From the NCBI GenBank assembly GCA_029298735.1, contig JANSLP010000073.1, positions 1 through 64,000 of the forward strand: a DNA stretch of 64,000 nucleotides, read 5' to 3'. Of this stretch, positions 55,974-64,000 are shown piece by piece. The notes below the pieces were generated by a model. It did no database searches, was not told where the DNA came from, and was given only the letters and a program-made list of their open reading frames with translations. Numbering within the stretch: the first letter of the stretch is position 1; every line of letters begins with the position of its first letter. The stretch comes from Ophiostoma sp. CBS 140.51. Taxonomy: Eukaryota > Ascomycota > Sordariomycetes > Ophiostomatales > Ophiostomataceae. The translations under genes were made by a program, and so were the position numbers.

Positions 55974-58877
55974 CTAGAAGCATCCGCGATGCGACGACCG
56001 CATCACGGCGAGGCTTGCCTCCACACTTCTGTCGTAGTTGGCCAATGTTGTGTACGGGTTCATCCGACGCCAAGTGTATCCCAGGAACGCGTTTCGTTTG
56101 CGCAGCTCCATCGAAATTTTCTTCGTCTTGGCGTTGCGCAGAAGTCGGTCACGGGGCCGTCTCCGCTCCTTCTTTCCGTACTTTTCGACAAACCGGATCA
56201 GCGCTTCTCCATCGGTCGTGGGCAAACCGGATGTGACTAGCTGTCCAATCTCGGCCTCGATGACCTTTAGCCGCGACGAATCGTATGGTGTAGCAATCCA
56301 GTTGAGAGCCTTCATCTGTACATTCACGTCAAAGTTCTCCAAAGCCTCATCCATGCTCTCTCCCTCAAATCTCTGTTCCTTGTCCATGGCATTACCGTCC
56401 TTTTGGTGGTGTGTGAGATCACCACCTGCCTTTTCTTCGTCATCTGCCTCTGGCTCAGACTCGGAACTGTCGTCAGTGTCGGACTTGAAGCCGTCGTCAA
56501 AGTATTGTGTGTCGTCTTCTGCGCGCATCTTCGGGATGAAAGGAGGTGGCATCATGTGTAACCGCTCCCACGGCATGCCTTTGAAGAATTTGTGGCTCTT
56601 GATATCCTCAGCGTCGTAGGGGAACACATATTGTCGGGCCATGCTTCGGCCAGCTGCGAGTCCCAAATTGTCTCGGCTGGAGGAGGTGCTGCCATTGTCC
56701 GCCACCGAGGTGGAACTGTCTCGGGAATCAATCCGCTCCAACTCTGCAATCGCTGCATCCTTGAGCTGGTACCGTTTCGAACACAGGCGTTGGGACTTTT
56801 CGGCCACCATTGCGGTCAGAAGTTGTCGACACCGCCGAGACACTGGTGGCCAGGACGGAAGGCTGAACATCGTCTCGTGGTTCTATAATAAAGATGTCAG
56901 TGCTAGCTGCAAAGTGATGGGCTTGGAGTAAACTGACCAGAATGTTCTTTTTGGTCTCATTTCTACCCTCGTCCGAGAGAAACGGCGTGCGACCGTACAG
57001 ACATTCGTAGAAGATCACGCCGACGCTCCACTAGTCACAACGGCCATCGTAGTTCTCTCCCCGGATGACTTCCGGTGCCATGTATTGACTCGTTCCAACA
57101 ACACTTGTGGCCGTATAATGGTTGCCGCACCTGTTCCTCCACTGAAGAATTGGCTCTTTGGAGTCTGAGTCTGGCGGTCGCTGGTGTTTCTCTAGGCTCG
57201 ACATCATGCTGCTGCTACACACCATGGTCCCCGGTTTTCCGACACTCTCGTCCTTTTTGCGGTCTTGCTCGTCACCGGGGATGTAGAGACCCAGGTTCTG
57301 TAGGAGTGAGTAGCGAGTGCTGCTGTAGTACTTGGAGTCGTGGCTCCAGTGGCCGTCAAATGCTAGACCGAAGTCCGAGATCTTTAGGTGGCCAGATGCA
57401 CTGATCAAGAAGTTGTCGGGCTTGATGTCTCGGTGAATGTACTGCAGAGCGTGGGCTTCTTCGACGCAGAGAATCATCTCTGCAAGGTAGAACCGGGTAA
57501 CTGCTTCGTCCAAAATATTCTCTCGGATGAGAAGGCCAAGGAAATCACCACCGGGCATGTACTCCATGACGAGGTACAAATTGGCGACATCTTGAAAGCT
57601 CGCGACGAGTGGAACGGCCCTTCACATAGTTAGTAGGGGTATAGATCGTTCTCTTTTAAAAAGGAATAGCAGGGGAAAGCTTACCAGTTCGATCCCTCAG
57701 ACGAGACCAAAAAGTCGCGCTCGGCCCGGATATGACCTTCTTGACCGGAACGGATCATCTCAGACTTGCGAATCACTTTCATGGCGTACACCTGCTTCCG
57801 TTTCTCGTTGGCCGTGGCCGGGTTGTCGTAGACAGATGGCTTCTCACGGACAAGCCGAACGGTACCAAAACTGCCCTTGCCAAGGATCTTGAGCATTTCA
57901 AAGTCGGACGCGCACATAGTCGCACGCAAAATAGAGGACCCGCTGCCTTCGTCGAACAAAAGAGACCGGGTACTCTTGGCCTTGAGAACGCGTGTTTCCC
58001 GTAAGTGGCAGGACTCAGCCCTGTAGAATGCTTCGAGGTAACCTTGTCGGCCTCCCGAGGTCAGGTTCCTTGCATTGATGAGCTGCGTCTCTACATGGTA
58101 GGTCCGCAATGCACGAGGTGACGGTCCACGGAGAAGGTCATTGTAATAGGTCTCGAGGAATATTTTGGCTGCAGCTGCGAGCTCGACAGTCACCACAGTT
58201 GGCCGAGTCTGAACAGGCGGCTTCTCGGGAATAGTGGTGAGAGCAGTTGAAGATAACTCTTTGGCCGAATTGTTGAGACGATGGTCACCAGGGTTCACTC
58301 CAGAAAGAACGGTATCCCGAGCAGGCGTATTTGCTTCCATTGATGGAATGACTTCTTTGACAGGATCCTTAGCGGGAGGTGCAAACTTGAGGTCGAGGTC
58401 GACTGTTAACAAAGGTGGGCTGGGAAAGATGCTCTGGCCATCAAAGTCAATGTCCACCATGGCCTGGTCTTTCTGGAGGTCGGCCGGTTTGGATTCTGGC
58501 GAGCCGTAAGTTGATGGCTGCGTATCAGAGGCTCCATTATTTGACGGCGGGGTTTGACTGCCACTGGTTGGGGATGTAGCCGAGTCTGAGGATGGCGGAG
58601 GGGTGGGCATTTGCAGTTCAAGGATGGTCGGCTTGTTGAATGCAAAAATGTTGTGACCCTCTTGGTAGTACTTCATGTAGTAGCTTCCCTTGGCTGCGGG
58701 ACCCGGGAGAACGGCCACTGGACTCGATACAGAGCGCTTCTTGCAGGTTGGGTCACGGAAGATGGCTGCTGGAGCACGAGCGAATGCGACCAGGTCCCCA
58801 AATTTCTTCCCGTTGGTCTTGTTGCCGGAGAATGCACGCATCTGGCGAGGGATCTCGTCCTTCCTGGAAGCCTCCAT
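55974..58877 (-). CDS. puk1: AGC kinase with in-frame TAG in the kinase domain; PUK1-type, editing candidate
   Basis: Exons complement(57685..58877, 56938..57619, 55974..56882) join to 928 codons. The long N-terminus is Ser/Pro-rich. The kinase domain starts with G-K-G-S-F-G-T-V near residue 333, with H460-R-D-I-K-P-D-N and D480-F-G, then T-S-V-V-G-T-S-Q-Y-M-A-P-E-V-I. At codon 594 (57031-57033) the frame reads G-R-C-D-[TAG]-W-S-V-G-V-I-F-Y-E-C; the consensus is D-W-W-S. Downstream, both splice sites and 333 codons remain intact to TAG at 55974. Unedited, the product is 593 residues and lacks subdomains IX-XI; with TAG read as Trp it is 927. Fusarium PUK1 has tandem UAG at this place, corrected to UGG by A-to-I editing in perithecia (established). 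Orthology here is inferred. Alternatives are a pseudogene or a base error. Confidence 0.85.
57031..57033 (-). other. In-frame TAG at the subdomain IX Trp codon (putative A-to-I edited stop)
   Basis: On the transcribed strand the context is GAC-TAG-TGG-AGC. The A has U on its 5' side and G on its 3' side, the preferred context of fungal mRNA editing. It lies in an 18-base loop between GCCG and CGGC (57019-57044), a weak potential hairpin. Confidence 0.6.
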
Positions 58878-59896
58878 GATGAGTGGTGGTGAAGAAGTTG
58901 GATATGTCGTAATGATGATGATAAAAGCCCGGGGCTGTGCTTTTGTCGGGGCTGTGCTTTTGTTGACTAGCGAGAGGAGGAGTAGACACTGCAATAAAGA
59001 AATAGTAGACGGCACAAAACGATAACAAACAAAAGGATACAAAATAATTTAAAAAGCGGCCTTGAAGCCGAGTACGCGGCTTGATGGTTCGACGGCGTGT
59101 CGAACTTAAAGGGTCAAAGACAGCATCAATATATGGCCATACAAAACAAATAGAGCGCATGGGAAGATAGGGGCACGTTACAATCAAAACAAGCAAGTAA
59201 CGCCGGGGAAACTACGGCGGAAACTACGATGGAGACATGGACGAGGAAGTCGCTCGGAGTTGTGCTTTCCTTATTAGAAGAGCCAAACTACCTTCTTCCA
59301 CGGATGGCGGAATATATCACGGAAGGAGCGAGTTACGGTGTATCACAGCAAATGTCTACAGCAGAACTCATTGACAAAGCAAAGGCACAAAGCCTATTAT
59401 TGTATAATCATGAGGGGGTCACGGGTGCAGACATGGACGGCTTTAATGAGAAAAAATTATATGTGATTTTTTGAAACAATGAGTTCTGAGATAGGAAAAG
59501 TATGAAAAGGTACAGACAAACAAGCGTCTATGAAAAAAGTAGGCACATCTGGCCCGACGCAAAATGAAATAAAAAAGTGAAATAAAAAAAAGCAGCCCAA
59601 TTTTTAATAAACCATAGTGAAAACATGAAATGACCAAATGCGTCCTAGTAAACAAACAACTAGACAAACAACGGGTTGACAAGACAAAAGAAAGAATAGA
59701 AATTGTAGAAAAGTAACCCCGATAAGAATGTTGGACAACAAAAAAGGCATATGCAATATGGTACAGGGCGCCCAGATGCTGTCCAAAACTGTATCAAGTC
59801 ACCTCATCTTCTCGTCTTTTCCGCTCAAAGTCAAGTCTCCCCTTTTTCGCTCCACTTTTTTGAAATTTTTTTGTTGTCGCGCACGAGTTGACAAGT
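58878..59896. other. Intergenic, kinase promoter side and FKBP 3' flank
   Basis: This 1.0 kb region is AT-rich from 59440 to 59800. Plus-strand open frames such as 59229-59474 have no domain and are not called. The kinase promoter should lie between 58880 and about 59300. Confidence 0.5.
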
Positions 59897-61576
59897 TTAC
59901 TTGATCTCGAGCAGCTTAACATCAAAGATCAGAGTGCTGTTGGCCGGAATGCCGTCGAGCTTCTTGGAGCCGTAGGCCAGCGAGGCAGGGATGGTCAGGC
60001 GACGCTCGCCACCAATGGACATGCCAGCGATGCCAATGTCCCAACCGCGGATGACCTCACCCTTGCCGACGCGGAACGAGAACGGGGCACCCTTCTTGTT
60101 GGAGTCGAAGACCTTACCATTCTCGAGCTTGCCAATGTAGCGCATGCCGACGCGGTCGCCGTTCTTGACAACGCGGCCGGAGCCAACCTTGCGGTCGTCA
60201 ATGGTGACACCCTGGACGACCTTGACGCCACCCTTGGCCTTGGTGTCCTTAGCGGCGGCCTCCTTCTTAGCAGCGGCCTCCTTGACGGTCGAGCCGGTAG
60301 GGCCCTGCTCCAGGGTCTTGGCGAACTGGACGCGCTTCTTGTCCTTCTCCTCCTGAGCAGCAACGGCATCGCCGTCGTTATTCTTGAGCTTCTTGGCCTG
60401 CTTCTTGCTGAGCTTGGTCTCGTCGGCACCCGACTTGGCAATCAGGTCCTCGAGGCTGGGCTCGGCATCCTCAGCAGGGCGCTTCTTGCCCTTGCCCTTC
60501 TTGGTGTCGGTCAGCTGGGGAACCTCCTCGTCAGAGTCGACCTCCTCGATGCGGCCGGCAAGCTCGTCAAGCTCATCGAGCTCGTCAATCTCGTCGCTGT
60601 CAAGCTCCTCCAGGTCGATATCGGGGGGCAGGTCGTAGTCATCGTCGTCCGAGTCCTCCTCATCGTCGCTGTCCTCCTCGTCGTCCTCGACAAAGTAGTT
60701 GCCGGTCAGGTGGACGGCGTGGCTACCCGAGACGGTGAAGAAAACGGTCTCGCCAGCGTCAATGGTCAGCTCCAGGGGCTGCTGGTAGGTCTTCTCGGTG
60801 TCGAGCGTGCAGACAACAAAGTCCTCAAGGATCAGGTCCTCGTCGTCCTCGTCATCCTCCTCATCGTCCTCCTCATCCTCATCCTCCTCGTCGTCGTCCT
60901 CCTCAGTGGCAGGCTCCTTGCCCTTGCCGGGGCCCTTGGCGGCAGCCTTGCCCTTCTTCTTGGAAGAGGCGCTGTTGATCAGAGCAGCGGCATCGGCCAT
61001 CTCGGCATCCTCGCCCTCATCCTCCTCATCCTCGTCGTCCTCAGCCTCGGCGGCGGCAAGGAGAGCACGGAGCTCCTGCTTGCGGCGGGCCTTGGACGGG
61101 TCGCTGGGGCCACCGTTGGGCTCGTCGTCGCTCTCGTCATCGCTGCCAGCCAGGATGCTACGGAGGTACTCGTCGTCCTCATCCTCCTCCTCATCATCGG
61201 AGTCCTCCTCGCTAAAGAAGTCAATGGGGCGGCGGACAATGCGCAGGGTCGAGCGACCGGTGGAGGGGGTGTTGCCAGCCTCGTCGGCCTCGGCCTCAGC
61301 CGTGGGGTCCAGGGCGGCCATGGAGATGTGAATCTGTAGAAAGAGGAATGTTAGTATATGTATGGATCACAAAAGATCGCGAGCTGGGACCAAAGACGAA
61401 GCAATCACGGCCTGTTCTTTCGAAGCTCGGCCGCGACAGCACAGAAGCTGCGATTGCTTGCCGTTGTAAATAAATGAGCAAAGAAAAAAACGTACAGTAG
61501 CCGGGAGGTCGAGGCCAACCGGGATCAGGACACCGCCAGGCGGCACCTCGAGGCCGAAAACGCCCTGCTGAGACAT
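59897..61576 (-). CDS. fpr4: Nucleolar FKBP-type peptidyl-prolyl isomerase (FPR4/FKBP39 type)
   Basis: Exons complement(61496..61576, 59897..61333) give 505 residues. The N-terminus M-S-Q-Q-G-V-F-G-L-E-V-P-P-G-G begins a nucleoplasmin-like histone-binding domain. It is interrupted by long Asp/Glu tracts (about residues 70-190 and 225-290) and Lys-rich stretches, as in yeast Fpr3/Fpr4 and insect FKBP39. The C-terminal 110 residues form the FKBP domain: D-R-K-V-G-S-G, G-D-R-V-G-M-R-Y-I-G-K-L, G-K-V-F-D-S-N, F-S-F-R-V-G-K-G-E-V-I-R-G-W-D, and F-D-V-K-L-L-E. It isomerises prolines, including on histone H3 in yeast, and acts as a histone chaperone in rDNA chromatin. The active-site aromatic residues appear conserved. 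Whether it corresponds to Fpr3 or Fpr4 cannot be told; filamentous fungi usually have one. Confidence 0.95.
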
Positions 61577-63133
61577 TGTGAAGATTTGTTGCGAAGAGGT
61601 GTGAAAAAAAATAAAGAAAAGAAAGAAGGTTGCGAAGAACAAGATCTAGGCAGCTGTGTGTGAGAGAAGAGAGGATGAATGCAAATGCAAGATGTGAAAA
61701 GAGAAAAGCGAGATGCAAGCAGAGGGAAGAGAGGAAGAAGAAGAGAGAGGAAAGGGAAATGAGAGGTCAAAAAGAAACGGAGCTGGAAAAGAGGCAGAAA
61801 AAACTGTATGTAAATTTTTCTGGTAACAGAGGCGGCGGCAGAGCCAGGAAAAATATTTAAGTGGGGATTGGAGCCTTCTGGTTGGCTCAGGAAAGTCGAT
61901 TCTTCTGGCAGAAAAACTTCTGGCAGAAAAAAAAAACTAGCGACCGCCGCCCGTTGCAGGCAGGCCCGTCGCCTTGCATGTTACAGGCGGCGCGCATGGC
62001 AGAATCCGCTGTTTCTCCAAGGCTTCGAGCTCACCGCGTATTGGAGTAGCATGTGGTGGGGTTGGTTGGCCGGCGTGATTGGGCCTAGCACCTGGAGACT
62101 GCTTGAGACTGTTAAGAATATGCAGGGAAACTCGGCCGTCAAAGAACAGGGACCCACTTTGGCCTTTGAGTTTTCGCTGCTAGCAGCAATTGCCCCTGGA
62201 AAATGTCCCTAGCAGCCTGTCCGCCAACGCCAGAAAAAAAGGCGGTGGCCGACTGAAAGAAACCCCATTTCTTATCGATAAGTGGCCAGGAGACGGTACG
62301 TCTCAGAAAAGCAGGTGCGATTCCACTTACACGTGATTACATAAGAATATGCTTCTTCACTCAAATTCTCTCTCAATTTTCAAGCAATATTCTGTTTTTG
62401 GAACACACTGATGGCATCATGGATATCATAGGAAGTTGATTGTTTATGTACATGCATATTATTAGGTATTATGCGGGACAAAAGGGCAGTGCACGCTCCT
62501 CTTCCGCCCTCTCATGATGTCCCCTCCATTCGACACCATTCTTTTTTTGATGTCTGTATGTGATGTGTCTTTCCAACCTGTCAGATGAAAAAATGAAAAC
62601 TAAAAATTCAAATGTAGCGAGTGTATGCTGGACCATAGCCGGTCCGCAGTTTGCCCCCAAGAACTCCAGTCGCAGACAAGATGCAAAAAAAAACAAGAAA
62701 ATAGGTAGAGACTGCTGGAAACAAAAGAGGATTTGCAAGTCTCACAACTCTAGGTCCCGAAAGAATATGCGATGTCATGCATATCCTCCGTCATACCGTC
62801 TATACACACGAGGCCTAAATAGCCCATCGTCTGGAGGAAACTAGTAGTGTAAGAGGTTGCAGTGTTGGAGACCAAAGTCCTCGATGGGCGGGAGCGAATG
62901 TGTAGAGGCCAATGTTGACAAAGGTCTCATTTGAGCTTTTATGGATAGTCGCAGTTGCTGTCCGTAGGCGTTGCTGCCCAGTCCAGATTTGGTCTCTGAA
63001 GAAAAGGCGAAGAGCGAATGGTATATAAATTGGTAGAAATAATAAATGGTGATTAAAAGTCGTAGTGAACGAAAAGTGCAAGAAAGAAGCAAATGTTTGG
63101 AGCAAAATGCATCTGCGTAGAGAACGGCCAGAC
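61577..63133. other. Intergenic, FKBP promoter side and glycosyltransferase 3' flank
   Basis: This 1.6 kb region is A/G-rich at 61600-61800 on the plus strand, the C/T-rich leader of the minus-strand FKBP gene. The remainder is AT-rich in 62340-62820 and shows no supportable gene. Confidence 0.5.
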
Positions 63134-64000
63134 TCATGCCATTGCCTCTGCGGAAACCGACTTTGTCCGTTGGCGTGTGACCTTTTTGCTGACGGTGTAT
63201 ACCAGATCTACTGTCCAGAAATGGCATATTTGCGCCTGGGCACAAGGGATGGCGCCGTAGATGGGTGCGACAAGGGGGACCATCATGTAGTCAATGAAGT
63301 TCTTTCTCAGGGTGCGGTGCGAGAAGTTCATGCCCTTAGCGAGACCGGCGTCGTTCATCTCCTTTTCGCGAGTGGCGACTGCGATCTTATGGAAGTTTTC
63401 GTACATGAAGAGGTAGAACGCGACCTGCATGAAACCGAGCGTGCGGAGGTACTTGCAAATCTGGAAGATCCAGTTGACGCCGTGGATGTCGTCGGCACCT
63501 TCAGTCACCCACATGTACAGGGTAGACATAACCACAAGGATAGTCATCTGAACAGGCAGGAAATGGGCCTCGAAGAGTCGGTGGAACAAGACGATGAGGC
63601 GAACGTAGTTGGGTCCCTTGATTGTTTCGTGGGTGACATCCGAGAAGAAGCCCTTGTCAACCTCATGGTCCGAGTCGACGCTGCTGGTGAGAGTGTCGAG
63701 CTGCACATCGGGAACGTAAGTGTCGGTAGAGTTTCTCGAATAAGCATGTAGAGGACGGAAAGCACGCGACGTTTGCTTGCGGTTGCGCCAAAGCTCAACA
63801 AGCTTGCGGAGGGCGAAGCCGGTATCAAGCGCACCCCACATGTGGCGCAGAGCTTGCTTATAGCGAGCACGCATGTCAGAGACAATGCCGCCGACGCCCT
63901 TTCCGTAACCACCGGCCGTGACGTTGGTCTGGCTGATAGGGCTAAGAACGGTCCGCACGGTCAGGTTGCCGTTCAGTGCAAAGAAACACTTGAGGTACAT
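63134..64000 (-). CDS. Multi-pass membrane glycosyltransferase-like protein, C-terminal part (runs off window)
   Basis: At least 288 codons of the 3' end; the 5' part lies beyond position 64000. The visible part begins M-Y-L-K-C-F-F-A-L, followed by V-R-T-V-L-S-P-I-S-Q-T-N-V and R-Y-K-Q-A-L-R-H-M-W-G-A-L-D-T-G-F-A. These resemble the region after the catalytic segment of fungal family-2-like glycosyltransferases, where an acidic motif precedes M-x-L-K-C and an R-x-x-Q-x-x-R-H-x-W substitutes for the usual Q-x-x-R-W. Three or four hydrophobic helices follow (near V-Q-M-T-I-L-V-V-M-S-T-L-Y-M and Y-M-M-V-P-L-V-A-P-I-Y-G). The tail is basic, ending in E-A-M-A. It does not match beta-1,3-glucan synthase. 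Family assignment is tentative because the catalytic part is absent. Confidence 0.5.
   Translation of the reverse strand: MYLKCFFALNGNLTVRTVLSPISQTNVTAGGYGKGVGGIVSDMRARYKQALRHMWGALDTGFALRKLVELWRNRKQTSRAFRPLHAYSRNSTDTYVPDVQLDTLTSSVDSDHEVDKGFFSDVTHETIKGPNYVRLIVLFHRLFEAHFLPVQMTILVVMSTLYMWVTEGADDIHGVNWIFQICKYLRTLGFMQVAFYLFMYENFHKIAVATREKEMNDAGLAKGMNFSHRTLRKNFIDYMMVPLVAPIYGAIPCAQAQICHFWTVDLVYTVSKKVTRQRTKSVSAEAMA

Noticed and set aside
55974..58877. Reading the kinase locus as two separate genes split at the TAG
   Set aside because: The TAG is the only break. The frame and the kinase subdomain order run straight across it, and the second part has no start or promoter of its own.
59888..61339. 483-codon Leu/Val-rich plus-strand frame over the FKBP gene
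   Set aside because: Produced by reading Asp/Glu/Lys codons backwards. The FKBP domain on the minus strand is certain.
63134..64000. C-terminus of beta-1,3-glucan synthase (FKS)
   Set aside because: The membrane segments and the R-H-M-W-G-A-L-D region do not match the FKS end. A family-2-like glycosyltransferase fits better.
1..64000. tRNA genes, rRNA, transposons and CRISPR arrays
   Set aside because: No cloverleaf with A/B boxes, no transposase or reverse transcriptase motifs, no long terminal or inverted repeats, and no spaced direct-repeat array was seen by eye. A tRNAscan or repeat search would be decisive.

Overview
This is a GC-rich nuclear window from a filamentous ascomycete (Pezizomycotina, most likely a sordariomycete). 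The genes are broken by short GT-AG introns of about 54-120 bases with CTAAC/CTGAC-like branch sites, and 5' flanks are pyrimidine-rich. The gene set is typically fungal: ATG7, GCN1, ISC1, MPE1, an AA9 lytic polysaccharide monooxygenase and a PUK1-type kinase. Genus cannot be fixed from sequence alone. I support 19 protein-coding genes and saw no rRNA, tRNA, transposon or CRISPR array. Exon joins were worked out by hand, and every complete gene closes to a multiple of three.

Layout. 0.2-9 kb: an MFS transporter with a 13-base microexon (-), ATG7 (-) and dCMP deaminase (+). 9.9-17.4 kb: a 67-residue single-pass membrane protein (-), a 5.2 kb gene-free stretch and a secreted AA9 LPMO (-). 17.4-31.3 kb: a DHX29-like DEAH helicase (-) and the very large GCN1 (+), two translation-control genes sharing a divergent promoter. 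31.8-36.9 kb: GRX5 (+), an intracellular-type gamma-glutamyltransferase (-) and mitochondrial release factor 1 (+). 39.5-49.2 kb: a serine carboxypeptidase with a GPI-like tail (+), a PRELI/MSF1 lipid-transfer protein (-), MPE1 (+) and SDHAF3/ACN9 (+). 49.3-61.6 kb: a DHR2-type helicase (-), a degenerate HNH-nuclease-like gene (+), ISC1 (+), an AGC kinase with an internal TAG (-) and the nucleolar FKBP FPR4/FKBP39 (-). 63.1-64.0 kb: the 3' end of a multi-pass membrane glycosyltransferase-like gene (-) that runs off the window.

The most interesting signal is the AGC kinase at 55974-58877. Its reading frame is intact on both sides of a single TAG that replaces the first Trp codon of the conserved D-W-W-S of kinase subdomain IX. 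This is the position where Fusarium graminearum PUK1 carries tandem UAG codons that are A-to-I edited to UGG in sexual fruiting bodies. The locus is therefore a strong candidate for an editing-dependent gene. Secondary points are a possible splice switch between a short and a full-length HNH-like protein (52498-53644), and a 54-base ATG7 intron whose retention keeps the frame next to the catalytic cysteine.

Functionally the window is mostly housekeeping: translation and RNA (DHX29-like, GCN1, DHR2, MPE1, MRF1), mitochondrial upkeep (GRX5, PRELI/MSF1, SDHAF3, MRF1), autophagy (ATG7), sphingolipid turnover (ISC1) and nucleotide supply (dCMP deaminase), with secreted or surface enzymes (LPMO, carboxypeptidase).
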